This document shows, piece by piece, positions 1 through 7,100 of a DNA stretch of 7,636 nucleotides (positions are counted from its first letter, which is position 1; every line of letters starts with the position of its first letter). This DNA comes from Sporichthyaceae bacterium (GTDB taxonomy: Bacteria > Actinomycetota > Actinomycetes > JACCYY01), in NCBI GenBank assembly GCA_013696235.1, contig JACCYY010000092.1, forward strand, positions 1 through 7,636, given 5' to 3'. Position numbers and translations under genes: made by a program. The notes beneath the pieces are model-generated. The model saw nothing but the letters and a program-made list of their open reading frames with translations, did no database searches and was not told where the DNA came from.

Positions 1-1
1 C

Positions 2-700
2 CGCCAGCTCCGGCACGACCACCGGACGCTCGCACTGCTGCTCGCCGTGCCGTCCCTGCTGCTCACGCTCCTGTGGTGGATCTTCGACGAGCGTTCTCCG
101 CAGGTCTTCGACCGCGTCGGTGGGGTGCTCGTCTGCCTGTTCCCGTTCCTCGTGATGTTTCTCGTCACCAGCATCGCGACCCTGCGCGAGCGCTCGTCCG
201 GCACCCTCGAACGGCTCTTCACGATGCCGATGGGCAAGGCCGACCTGCTGCTCGGCTACGCCATCGGGTTCGGGCTGGTGGCGCTCCTGCAGGCCGGAGT
301 CGCAGTGACGGTCGCGGTCTGGCCCCTCGATCTCGACCTCACCGGTAGCCCCTGGCTGCTGCTCGTGATCGCGGTGGCCGACGCGCTCCTCGGCGTGGCG
401 CTCGGGCTCTTCGTGAGCGCGTTCGCGCGCACCGAGTTCCAGGCCGTGCAGTTCATGCCGGTCGTCGTGCTCCCGCAGTTCCTGCTCGGTGGTTTTCTCA
501 TGCCGCGGGAGCAGATGCCGAGGCTGCTCGAGCTGCTCTCGGACGTGCTCCCGCTCTCGTACGCGATTGACGCCGCCCGGCTCGTGACGGCGACGCCGGA
601 CTTCACGTCACAGCTCGGCCGCGACTTCGGGGTCGTGTTCGGCGTCGCCCTCGCCCTGCTCGGCCTCGGCGCGGCGACCCTGCGGCGACGCACGCGGTAG
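2..700 (+). CDS. ABC-2 type transporter permease, 5' end cut off by the window
   Basis: Membrane subunit of an ABC exporter of the ABC-2/DrrB-like class. It would pair with a separate ATPase, probably encoded just upstream outside the window; the substrate cannot be told. The frame is open from base 2, and 232 residues are visible up to TAG at 698-700. An in-frame GTG at 47 lies inside the first membrane segment, so it is unlikely to be the start. Hydrophobic segments lie at about visible residues 10-27, 41-60, 82-108, 117-142, 150-168 and 208-226, the usual six-helix layout. The cytoplasmic stretch LRERSSGTLERLFTMP (61-76) after helix 2 and FARTEFQAVQFMP (141-153) are typical of this family. 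The basic RRRTR tail ends the protein. From the family's usual length only a short N-terminal piece seems to be missing. The family call is firm; the export role is inferred from the family. Confidence 0.87.
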   Translation, partial: RQLRHDHRTLALLLAVPSLLLTLLWWIFDERSPQVFDRVGGVLVCLFPFLVMFLVTSIATLRERSSGTLERLFTMPMGKADLLLGYAIGFGLVALLQAGVAVTVAVWPLDLDLTGSPWLLLVIAVADALLGVALGLFVSAFARTEFQAVQFMPVVVLPQFLLGGFLMPREQMPRLLELLSDVLPLSYAIDAARLVTATPDFTSQLGRDFGVVFGVALALLGLGAATLRRRTR

Positions 701-902
701 TCGGCTCGACGCGACCCACGGCTCAGCGACCCGGTGCCTCACCGCGCCGACGAGGAGGGTGCCCGTGAGGACGAGCGCAGCCAGGTCGGCTGACCACGCT
801 CAAGAGGCACGACCGGTCGACGGATCCGCCCACGAGCCGACACCTTGCGCCACTTGAGGTGGAGGGCTGGTCGAAGCACCCGCCCACCCGGTGGATCCAG
901 GC

Positions 903-1568
903 TCAGGTCACTGCGGCGAACTTCTCGACGGCGTTGGTCTTGCCGGCGACGATCAGCAGGTCGCCTGGGTGGACGTCGGTCTCGGGGCGGGCGTAGGTGA
1001 AGTCGTGGCCGGGCCGCTTCACCCCGACGATCGTCACGCCGTACTTCGTCCGCAGCGCGCTCTCGCCGAGCGTCTTGCCGTGCGCCTCGACCGGCGCCTT
1101 GGTCTTGACGATCGCGAAGTCGTCGTCGAACTCGATGAAGTCGATCATCTTTCCGGTCAGCAGGTGCGCGACCCGTTCGCCGACCTCGGCCTCCGGGAAG
1201 ACGACATGGTTCGCGCCGATCCGCTCCAGGATCCGGCCGTGGGCACGGGTGATCGCCTTCGCCCACACTTCCTTCACACCGATGTCGATCAGCGCACCAG
1301 TCGCGAGCACGCTCGCCTCGATATCGCTGCCGATCGCGACGACCGCGACATCGAGGTCCGGTGCGCCGATCTGTCGGAGTGCGGACTCGCTGGTGGCGTC
1401 GACCTGCACGACGTGGGTGAGCTGGCTGGAGAACTCCTGGACCAGATCCATCCTCGAGTCGACGGCGAGCACCTCGTGACCCAGGCGCGAGAGGGCGAGC
1501 GCGATCGAACTGCCGAACCGCCCGAGGCCGACGACCAGGACGCTGCTGTCGTGCAGATGATCACCCAA
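903..1568 (-). CDS. ktrA: Potassium uptake regulatory subunit, single RCK module (TrkA/KtrA type)
   Basis: Cytoplasmic gating subunit of a Ktr/Trk K+ uptake system. It forms a ring under the TrkH/KtrB membrane subunit encoded just upstream. The protein has 221 residues: a Rossmann-type RCK_N domain (about 8-125) with the nucleotide-binding GLGRFGSS at 14-21, the acidic ribose-binding D37 and VDAT at 56-59, then an RCK_C domain (about 137-219). One RCK module of about 220 residues fits KtrA rather than the double-length enterobacterial TrkA. In the family, ATP/ADP or NAD(H) binds RCK_N and cyclic di-AMP can bind RCK_C; neither is shown here. The chosen start is TTG at 1568-1566, since the glycine motif begins only 13 residues later and no ATG or GTG is in frame between. 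GAGGAG (1584-1579) lies 10 bases upstream. The start overlaps the end of the channel gene by 8 bases, which suggests translational coupling. Confidence 0.9.
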   Translation of the reverse strand: MGDHLHDSSVLVVGLGRFGSSIALALSRLGHEVLAVDSRMDLVQEFSSQLTHVVQVDATSESALRQIGAPDLDVAVVAIGSDIEASVLATGALIDIGVKEVWAKAITRAHGRILERIGANHVVFPEAEVGERVAHLLTGKMIDFIEFDDDFAIVKTKAPVEAHGKTLGESALRTKYGVTIVGVKRPGHDFTYARPETDVHPGDLLIVAGKTNAVEKFAAVT

Positions 1569-2985
1569 CGATCGGTCGCTCCTCAGGTAGTCGGTACAGG
1601 CGTCGGCTCTCGCGCAGCGCGAGTGCCGAGGCCAGTGTGACGGTTCCGAGCCGGCCCACGAACATGAGCCCGGCCAAGAAGTAGTGCGCCGCGCCCGAGA
1701 GGTCGGGCAGCACCCCGGTCGAGAGCCCGACGGTCGCGAACGCGGAGGTCACCTCGAACAGCGCGACGTCCAGGCCGAGGTCGGTGATCGCCAGCATGAC
1801 AAGCGTGCCGATCGCGACAACCGCCACGCCGAGCAGGGCCACGCTGATGGCCTGGCGGATGGCCGCCGTCGGCACGCGCCGCCCGAACGCGTCGACGTCC
1901 TGGTCCCCGCGGGCCTCGGACAGGATCGCGAAGAAGAGCAGCACGAACGTGGTGACCTTGATGCCACCGGAGGTACTCGCCGGTCCGGCACCGATGAACA
2001 TCAGGGCATCCGTGATCAACCGGGTCGTGTCGTTCGCCTGGCCGTAGTCGAACGTGTTGAAGCCGGCAGTGCGGGGAGTCACCGAGGCGAACAACCCGTT
2101 CAGGAGCTTGGCCCCGACGTCGAGGTCCCCGATCGTGCGGGGGTTCGACCACTCGCTGATGGTGAGTGCGCACATGCCGCCGACCACCAGCACAACGGTG
2201 CCCAGCAGCATGATCTTGAGGTGGACGCTCCATCGCTTCGGTGCTCGAACCTCGCGCCGGAGCTCGAACAGCACTGGGAACCCGAGACCGCCGAGGATGA
2301 TCCCGACTACGACGGGGAAGAGGATCAGCGGATCGGTCGCGAACCCGGTCAGGCTGTCGGAGTAGAGCGAGAAGCCGGCGTTGTTGAACGACATGATCGA
2401 GTGGAACACCCCGAGGTAGGCGGAGTAGCCGAGCGACTCCCCGTACGAGAGCCACCAGCGGAGCGTGAGCACGATCGCCACCGCGCCCTCGATCAACACC
2501 GTCACCACACCGACGCCGATCAGCACGCGGCGTACGTCGCCGAGGTCGAGGGTGTTGGTCTCGGTCTGAGCGATCAGGCGGGTCGAGAGCCCGATCCGGC
2601 GGCTCACGAGGATGGCCAGCAACGAGGTGAGCGCAATGATGCCGAAGCCGCCGAGCTGGACGGCGACCATGATCGCTACCTCGCCGAACGTCGACCAGTC
2701 CGTGGCGACGTCGTTGATCGACAGCCCGGTGACGCAGATCGCGGACGTGGCGGTGAACAGCGCGGTGCGGAACCCGACGCTTTCCCCCCCGGCGCCGGAG
2801 ATCGGCAGCACGAGGACGAGGGTCGCGGCCGCGATCCCGGCCACGAAGAGCCCGGCCACGACCCGAGCCGGCGACGAGAGCCACCACGACCGGCGATGCG
2901 CCATCGCCGGGGTGCGCCGGCGGCGCGGTCGGTGCGTCCACCGTCGCACTCGGCCGCCGGTCAGACCCGGGTCGGGAGTCGTCAC
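1561..2985 (-). CDS. ktrB: Potassium uptake channel subunit, TrkH/KtrB family
   Basis: Membrane subunit that carries K+ into the cell. The chain holds four helix-pore loop-helix repeats, each with a filter glycine: VTGLS 85-89, NNAGFS 201-206, RTAGFN 305-310 and TVGLST 418-423, numbered from the GTG start. The loop ASTSGGIKVTT (336-346) matches the intramembrane gate of KtrB/TrkH. The N terminus is short and very basic (RRWTHRPRRRR, 14-24) before the first helix. Start choice is uncertain. GTG at 2985 (474 aa) sits 8 bases after a TACCGT box and would be nearly leaderless. ATG at 2904 (447 aa) is closer to the usual family length but has no visible Shine-Dalgarno. The reading frame stays open to 3159, but that would run through the neighbouring gene's start. 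It is first gene of an operon with the RCK subunit, which overlaps its stop. The family call is firm; KtrB versus TrkH naming rests on the single-RCK partner. Confidence 0.92.
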   Translation of the reverse strand: MTTPDPGLTGGRVRRWTHRPRRRRTPAMAHRRSWWLSSPARVVAGLFVAGIAAATLVLVLPISGAGGESVGFRTALFTATSAICVTGLSINDVATDWSTFGEVAIMVAVQLGGFGIIALTSLLAILVSRRIGLSTRLIAQTETNTLDLGDVRRVLIGVGVVTVLIEGAVAIVLTLRWWLSYGESLGYSAYLGVFHSIMSFNNAGFSLYSDSLTGFATDPLILFPVVVGIILGGLGFPVLFELRREVRAPKRWSVHLKIMLLGTVVLVVGGMCALTISEWSNPRTIGDLDVGAKLLNGLFASVTPRTAGFNTFDYGQANDTTRLITDALMFIGAGPASTSGGIKVTTFVLLFFAILSEARGDQDVDAFGRRVPTAAIRQAISVALLGVAVVAIGTLVMLAITDLGLDVALFEVTSAFATVGLSTGVLPDLSGAAHYFLAGLMFVGRLGTVTLASALALRESRRLYRLPEERPIVG

Positions 2986-2993
2986 GAGTGCGC

Positions 2994-2999
2994 ACGGTA
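2994..2999 (-). promoter_or_regulatory. Candidate -10 box (TACCGT) for the K+ uptake operon
   Basis: On the minus strand TACCGT fits the actinobacterial -10 pattern TAnnnT and ends 8 bases before the GTG at 2985, the spacing expected for a leaderless or nearly leaderless transcript. No convincing -35 box is visible. Such short motifs occur by chance, so this is only a candidate. Confidence 0.35.
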
Positions 3000-3037
3000 G
3001 CCGTTCGGCAGCCGGTCGCCCCGGATCGCGGGCCGCG

Positions 3038-3043
3038 TAGCCT
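3038..3043 (+). promoter_or_regulatory. Candidate -10 box (TAGCCT) for the proline gene cluster
   Basis: TAGCCT fits TAnnnT and would place the transcript start near 3050, about 36 bases before the proline dehydrogenase GTG. That leaves room for the purine-rich ribosome binding site at 3073-3083. No clear -35 box is seen. It lies 38 bases from the oppositely directed box at 2994-2999, so the two promoters would be back to back within 100 bp. Confidence 0.35.
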
Positions 3044-3072
3044 GTGCTGCGTCGATCTTCGTCGTCACGTCG

Positions 3073-3083
3073 GGAAGGTGGAG
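3073..3083 (+). promoter_or_regulatory. Ribosome binding site that decides the proline dehydrogenase start
   Basis: The purine-rich run GGAAGGTGGAG ends 2 bases before the GTG at 3086, with its AAGG core about 8 bases away. It favours this GTG over the in-frame ATG at 3044, which would add an Arg/Ser-rich stretch unlike the family. Confidence 0.6.
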
Positions 3084-3085
3084 CC

Positions 3086-4012
3086 GTGCTTCGCGACGCA
3101 TTGCTGTCGGCGGCCCGCAGTCCGCGGATCGAGCGGGCCGTCACGACCCTGCCGGTCACCCGGCACGTCGTCGAGCGCTACGTCCCCGGCGACACGATCG
3201 AGGACGCGGTCCGGGCCACCAAGGAGCTCGCCGCCGACGGACTGAAGAGCACGCTGGACTTCCTCGGCGAGGACGTCGAGACAACGGAGCAGGCGGCCGC
3301 GACGGTCGACGCCTACCTCCGCCTGCTCGCGCGGCTGGGGTCGGCCGGCCTCACCCAGCACGCCGAGGTCTCGGTGAAGCTGTCGGCCGTGGGCCTGGCG
3401 CTCCCCGGCGGTGAGCGGATCGCGCTCGAGCACGCCCGGACGATCTGCAACGGTGCCCGCGCCGGCAGCACGACGGTCACGCTCGACATGGAGGACCACA
3501 CGACCACCGACTCGACGCTCGCGGTGCTGGCCGAGCTTCGGCAGGACTTTCCCGACACAGGGGCGGTGCTGCAGTCCTACCTGCACCGGACCGAGGACGA
3601 CTGCCGGTCGCTGACCGGTGTCGGCTCCCGGGTCCGGCTCTGCAAGGGCGCGTACGACGAGCCGGCCGAGGTGGCCTACCAGTCCAAGCGCGACGTCGAC
3701 CTTTCGTACGTGCGCTGCCTCAAGGTGCTGCTGGCCGGCGAGGGCTACCCCATGGTGGCCTCGCACGACCCGCGGATGGTGGAGATCACAGGTGCACTTG
3801 CCGCCCGCCATGGCCGGAAGGCGAACTCGTTCGAGTACCAGATGCTCTACGGCATCCGGCCCAACGAGCAGCGGCGGCTGGCCCGGGAGGGCGCGACGGT
3901 TCGGGTCTACCTCCCGTTCGGCACCCAGTGGTACGGCTACCTCATGCGACGCCTCGCCGAGCGGCCAGCCAACGTGGTCTTCTTCCTGCGCTCGCTGGTG
4001 AGCAAGTCGTGA
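3086..4012 (+). CDS. Proline dehydrogenase (monofunctional PRODH)
   Basis: FAD enzyme that oxidises L-proline to 1-pyrroline-5-carboxylate, passing electrons to the respiratory chain; the first step of proline catabolism. From GTG at 3086 it has 308 residues, right for a monofunctional PRODH (beta/alpha barrel) without the P5C dehydrogenase half of PutA. Family motifs in order: SVKLSA 96-101, LDMEDH 133-138, QSYLHRT 163-169, RLCKGAY 184-190, ASHD 225-228, EYQMLYGIR 250-258, TVRVYLPFG 271-279, and YLMRRL 285-290, whose paired arginines R288 and R289 correspond to those that hold the substrate carboxylate. The GTG start is set by the ribosome binding site and fits typical N termini of the family. 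Its TGA (4010-4012) overlaps the proC start, so the two are translated as a unit. No P5C dehydrogenase gene lies in the window. Confidence 0.94.
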   Translation: MLRDALLSAARSPRIERAVTTLPVTRHVVERYVPGDTIEDAVRATKELAADGLKSTLDFLGEDVETTEQAAATVDAYLRLLARLGSAGLTQHAEVSVKLSAVGLALPGGERIALEHARTICNGARAGSTTVTLDMEDHTTTDSTLAVLAELRQDFPDTGAVLQSYLHRTEDDCRSLTGVGSRVRLCKGAYDEPAEVAYQSKRDVDLSYVRCLKVLLAGEGYPMVASHDPRMVEITGALAARHGRKANSFEYQMLYGIRPNEQRRLAREGATVRVYLPFGTQWYGYLMRRLAERPANVVFFLRSLVSKS

Positions 4013-4818
4013 GCCGCACCGTCGCGGTGGTCGGCGCCGGGAAGATGGGCGAGACACTCCTGTCCGGGCTGCTCCGGGCCGGCTGGCCGCCCGGTCGCCT
4101 GATCGCCACCGCGCGCCGCCCCGACCGCGCTGCCGAGCTTGCGCAGCGGTACGGCATCGAGGTGCCTGACAACGCCGAGGCGGTGGCCAACGCCGACGTC
4201 GTCGTGCTGGCGGTCAAGCCGCAGGACATGGCTTCGTTGCTCGCGGAGCTCGGATCCCAGGTACCGGTCGACAAGCTGGTCATGTCGATCGCGGCTGGCA
4301 TCCCGACCGCGTTCATCGAGCGGCACCTGGCGCCGGAGACACCGGTCATCCGCGTGATGACGAACACGCCGGCGCTGGTGGACGAGGCGATGTCGGCCAT
4401 CTCGGCCGGCGCCCACGCGGGGTCCGAGCACCTCGACCTCGCCGAGGACCTGCTGCGCCCGCTCGGCAAGACGATCCGGGTGCCCGAGTCCCAGCAGGAC
4501 GCCGTGACCGCACTGTCGGGCAGCGGTCCGGCGTACTTCTACTACCTCGTGGAGGCGATGACCGACGCCGGGATCCTGCTCGGTCTGCCGCGGACCGTTG
4601 CCCACGACCTCATCGTGCAGTCGGCGATCGGCGCGGCGGTGATGCTCCGCGACTCCGGCGAGCACCCAGTCAAGCTGCGCGAGGCGGTGACCTCACCGGC
4701 CGGCACGACGATCTCGGCGATCCGCGCGCTCGAGGACCACAAGGTACGGGCGGCATTCCTGTCTGCGCTCGAAGCGGCGCGGGACCGCGCCCGCGAGCTG
4801 GCCGCCGGCCTCGACTGA
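4009..4818 (+). CDS. proC: Pyrroline-5-carboxylate reductase
   Basis: Cytoplasmic NAD(P)H enzyme reducing 1-pyrroline-5-carboxylate to L-proline, the last step of proline synthesis. The 269 residues from GTG 4009 match the family length. It has an N-terminal Rossmann domain with GAGKMG at 9-14 and VKP at 69-71, NTPA at 119-122, and a helical C-terminal domain with the signatures LSGSGPAY (169-176) and VTSPAGTT (227-234). The frame stays open upstream into proline dehydrogenase. The GTG at 4009 is chosen because it places the nucleotide-binding strand at the usual distance and gives a 4-base GTGA overlap with the upstream stop. This indicates translational coupling. The gene therefore makes the product that its operon partner consumes. 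M. tuberculosis proC (Rv0500) also sits near the small HTH and bS22 genes, from memory, which supports orthology. Confidence 0.96.
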   Translation: MSRTVAVVGAGKMGETLLSGLLRAGWPPGRLIATARRPDRAAELAQRYGIEVPDNAEAVANADVVVLAVKPQDMASLLAELGSQVPVDKLVMSIAAGIPTAFIERHLAPETPVIRVMTNTPALVDEAMSAISAGAHAGSEHLDLAEDLLRPLGKTIRVPESQQDAVTALSGSGPAYFYYLVEAMTDAGILLGLPRTVAHDLIVQSAIGAAVMLRDSGEHPVKLREAVTSPAGTTISAIRALEDHKVRAAFLSALEAARDRARELAAGLD

Positions 4819-4834
4819 TCTCTGCGCCGCTCTG

Positions 4835-5344
4835 ATGCGTGATGCCGTCGAGATCCATGTCGTCTCCCCTGAGGACTGGGGGCGCTTCAGCCGGCTCCGC
4901 CTGGCCGCGCTCCAGGACACGCCGCTCGCGTTCGGCTCGACGTACGAGCGCGAGGCCGACCGGACCGAGGCGCAGTGGCGCGAGCGGCTCGGGCGGAGCG
5001 ACGGCGCGCGCTTCCTCGCCTCCACCGCTGGCGAGCCGAGCGGAATTGCGGCGGTGTACCTGCGCCGCGAGGAGCGTGACGGTCCGGGCCCGGTGCCGGA
5101 GCTGGTCTCGATGTGGGTCCACCCGGCTCACCGCGGGTGGGGCGTCGGCCGGGTCCTTGTGGACGCTGTCGAGGGTTGGGTGGCCGGGCGCGGATTCGCC
5201 GAGGTCAGGCTCATGGTGACCGCCGACAACCCGACCGCTGAACGCTTCTACGAGCGGCTCGGCTTCACCCGGACCGGCCACACGCAGCCGTTGCCGCACG
5301 ACCCGTCGCGCCTCGAGCACGAGATGGTGCGGCCCGTCCCGTAG
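4835..5344 (+). CDS. GNAT-family N-acetyltransferase
   Basis: Acetyl-CoA dependent acetyltransferase of unknown substrate. The 169 residues form one GNAT domain. The acetyl-CoA binding motif A is at 89-112, with the pyrophosphate loop HRGWGVGR at 99-106 (R/Q-x-x-G-x-G/A pattern). Motif B, NPTAERFYERLGF, at 132-144 has the usual Tyr. The N terminus (LRLAALQDTPLAFGST, 21-36) is a common opening of small-molecule and protein N-acetyltransferases of the RimI-like kind. The ATG is 16 bases after the proC stop with no clear Shine-Dalgarno, so it is probably translated from the proline transcript. The next gene faces it, so it ends the cluster. The family is certain; the substrate is unknown, and a role in proline metabolism would be a guess. 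Confidence 0.9.
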   Translation: MRDAVEIHVVSPEDWGRFSRLRLAALQDTPLAFGSTYEREADRTEAQWRERLGRSDGARFLASTAGEPSGIAAVYLRREERDGPGPVPELVSMWVHPAHRGWGVGRVLVDAVEGWVAGRGFAEVRLMVTADNPTAERFYERLGFTRTGHTQPLPHDPSRLEHEMVRPVP

Positions 5345-5388
5345 CCGGAGCCCGTCGCGACCGTGGTCAACTACGGTGCTCCCTTCGG

Positions 5389-5763
5389 TCAGTTCTCCGC
5401 GGCGCGGTTGATGATGCAGAAGGGGTGGCCGGCCGGATCGGTCAGCACGCGAAATCGCTCGCCGCCAGGCTGGAACTCCGGCTGGGCCGCTCCGGCCTCG
5501 AGCAGCGCCGCCGCCGCCTCGCCCAGGTCGTCGACCATGAGCTCGAGGTGGAACTGCTTGGCCCCACCAAGGTCAGGCCACTGCGGCGGCTGGTAGCCCT
5601 CGACCGCGTTGAACTCGATGGTCACCACGCCGTCGGTGATCCCTGAGTAGGGCCCCTCGCTGAACGTGATCTCCCAGCCGAGCGCAGTGCGGTAGAACTC
5701 CGCCTGGGCGCCCGCGTCGTCGCAGTCGATGGTGATCCACCCCAGCGATGCCACTGCGGTCAT
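5389..5763 (-). CDS. VOC-superfamily (glyoxalase-like) protein
   Basis: Small protein of 124 residues with the glyoxalase/bleomycin-resistance fold: two beta-alpha-beta-beta-beta halves. Typical segments are FYRTALGW (23-30) in the first half, and FHLELMVDDL (71-80) and VLTDPAGHPFCII (106-118) in the second. H72 and E74 could be metal ligands, but I cannot confirm a full metal site. Members range from lyases and dioxygenases to antibiotic-binding proteins, and most actinobacterial copies like this one are uncharacterised. The ATG at 5763 is supported by a strong GAGGAGG (5775-5769), 5 bases upstream. The gene stands alone on this strand, converging with the acetyltransferase and divergent from acuC. 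Confidence 0.9.
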   Translation of the reverse strand: MTAVASLGWITIDCDDAGAQAEFYRTALGWEITFSEGPYSGITDGVVTIEFNAVEGYQPPQWPDLGGAKQFHLELMVDDLGEAAAALLEAGAAQPEFQPGGERFRVLTDPAGHPFCIINRAAEN

Positions 5764-5768
5764 GGGTG

Positions 5769-5775
5769 CCTCCTC
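5769..5775 (-). promoter_or_regulatory. Strong Shine-Dalgarno of the VOC gene
   Basis: GAGGAGG on the minus strand, 5 bases before the ATG. It is the best anti-16S match in the window and fixes this start. Most other genes here have weak sites or none. Confidence 0.8.
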
Positions 5776-5882
5776 GAGCGTCGATGAACATCGTTGGGTG
5801 TCCGTGGTGCCTCATCCTGACCGATGCCGGTGACGGTTCCAGCGGCGCTACGGTCGGAGTCCAGGGGCTGCCGTGACTCCGC

Positions 5883-5888
5883 TAGCGT
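5883..5888 (+). promoter_or_regulatory. Candidate -10 box (TAGCGT) for leaderless acuC
   Basis: TAGCGT fits TAnnnT and ends 6 bases before the A of the ATG at 5895, or 3 before the GTG at 5892. That is the arrangement of actinobacterial leaderless genes. No Shine-Dalgarno is present upstream, which agrees. No clear -35 box is seen. Confidence 0.4.
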
Positions 5889-5891
5889 CAG

Positions 5892-7073
5892 GTGATGACC
5901 TGCTCGGCGCACATCGCGTGGAGCGAGGCGATGATCGCGTACGACTTCGGGCCGGGCCACCCGCTCGCGCCGGTCCGGCTGGACCTCACCATGCGACTGG
6001 CCCGCGAGCTCGGCGTGCTCGACCGGTCCGGTGTCACGGTGGTCGCCCCGGAGCCGGCCGACGACGCGCTGCTCGGGCTGGTCCACGACCCGGACTACGT
6101 CGCGGCGGTGCGCGCGGCCTCGGCGGACCAGCGCCAGTCCGACGTCGCCCGCGGCCTCGGGACCCCGGACAACCCGGTGTTCGCCGGCATGCACGAGGCC
6201 AGCGCGCTCGTCGTCGGCGCCACCGTTGCCGCCGCCGAGGCGGTCTGGTCCGGCGCCGCCGCGCACGGCGTGAGCATCGCCGGCGGCCTGCACCACGCGA
6301 TGCCCGACCGGGCGTCGGGCTTCTGCGTCTACAACGATCCCGCGATCGCGATCGCGTGGCTGCTCGAGCAGGGCGTCGGGCGGATCGCGTACGTCGACGT
6401 CGACGTGCACCACGGCGACGGGGTGCAGGAGGTGTTCTGGGACGACCCCCGAGTGCTGACGATCAGCATCCACGAGACCGGCACAGCACTGTTCCCGGGC
6501 ACCGGCTTCCCAACCGACGTCGGAGGTCCGGCTGCCCGGGGGTACGCGGTGAACGTCGCGCTGCCCCCTGGAACCGGCGACGCCGGCTGGCTTCGGGCGT
6601 TCCACGCCGTCGTGCCGCCGCTGCTCGACTCGTTCCGGCCAGACGTGCTGGTCAGCCAGCAGGGCTGCGACAGCCATGCGGAGGACCCGCTCGCGCACCT
6701 CAACCTGAGCGTCGACGGCCAGCGGGCGGCGTACCTGGCGCTGCACGATCTCGCGCACACGTGTGCCGACGGGCGCTGGGTCGCCACCGGCGGCGGGGGC
6801 TACGCGCTGATCGACGTCGTCCCAAGGGCGTGGGCGCACCTGCTCGCGATCGCCAGCGGTCGTCCGCTCGACCCGGCCACGGTGGTGCCCGACCACTGGC
6901 GCGAGCACGTCCGATCGAGGTTCGGCCGGGGCGGCCCGGCGCGGTTGACCGACGGTGCGGCCGCGGCGTTCAGCCCCTACGAGGAGCACCCGGACGCGGG
7001 TGAGGCCGTGGACGACGCGATCGCGCAGACCCGGTCTGCGGTGTTCGCGCACCACGGCTTGCCGACCGGCTGA
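5892..7073 (+). CDS. acuC: AcuC-type zinc deacetylase (histone deacetylase superfamily)
   Basis: Zn-dependent amide hydrolase of the arginase/HDAC fold. In Bacillus, AcuC removes acetyl groups from acetyl-CoA synthetase; the actinobacterial target here is unproven. The 393 residues carry the full active site: the histidine pair H134-H135 in GGLHHAMP, the zinc ligands D171 and H173 in YVDVDVHHGDGV (167-178), D260 in QQGCDSH (256-262), and Y304 in GGGGY (300-304). The opening AYDFGPGHPLAPVRL (16-30) is typical of AcuC. The C-terminal part (about 330-393, with VPDHWREHV and the ending FAHHGL) follows the actinobacterial subgroup. The frame can start at GTG 5892 or ATG 5895; the second suits a leaderless transcript. 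The gene stands alone, divergent from the VOC gene. The catalytic set is complete, so an active enzyme is expected. Confidence 0.93.
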   Translation: MMTCSAHIAWSEAMIAYDFGPGHPLAPVRLDLTMRLARELGVLDRSGVTVVAPEPADDALLGLVHDPDYVAAVRAASADQRQSDVARGLGTPDNPVFAGMHEASALVVGATVAAAEAVWSGAAAHGVSIAGGLHHAMPDRASGFCVYNDPAIAIAWLLEQGVGRIAYVDVDVHHGDGVQEVFWDDPRVLTISIHETGTALFPGTGFPTDVGGPAARGYAVNVALPPGTGDAGWLRAFHAVVPPLLDSFRPDVLVSQQGCDSHAEDPLAHLNLSVDGQRAAYLALHDLAHTCADGRWVATGGGGYALIDVVPRAWAHLLAIASGRPLDPATVVPDHWREHVRSRFGRGGPARLTDGAAAAFSPYEEHPDAGEAVDDAIAQTRSAVFAHHGLPTG

Positions 7074-7100
7074 GCCGTCACCGCGCTCAGAAACCCTTCC

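Noticed and set aside
884..894. CCACC-C-GGTGG downstream of the RCK subunit gene as a terminator
   Set aside because: The stem is only 4 bp with a workable loop and no T-run follows on either strand.
701..902. Gap between the permease and the K+ operon, with a short hydrophobic minus-strand reading (about 700-795) and several small palindromes (GACCGGTC at 811-818, GGATCC at 822-827 and 893-898)
   Set aside because: The hydrophobic stretch has no good start and is bounded closely by stops. The palindromes are 6-8 bp and expected by chance. No T-run terminator is seen.
1684..3000. 438-codon open frame on the plus strand opposite the K+ channel gene
   Set aside because: Its product is full of Arg, Asp, Glu and His with no recognisable domain, while the minus strand encodes a clear TrkH/KtrB protein. 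Long antisense frames are expected in high-GC DNA.
5345..5388. Bidirectional terminator between the acetyltransferase and VOC genes
   Set aside because: Only a 5-bp stem (ACCGT 5360-5364 with ACGGT 5373-5377) with an 8-base loop and no T-run; too weak to call.
7071..7089. TGAGC/GCTCA hairpin just after acuC as a terminator
   Set aside because: Five base pairs with a 9-base loop, no T-run.
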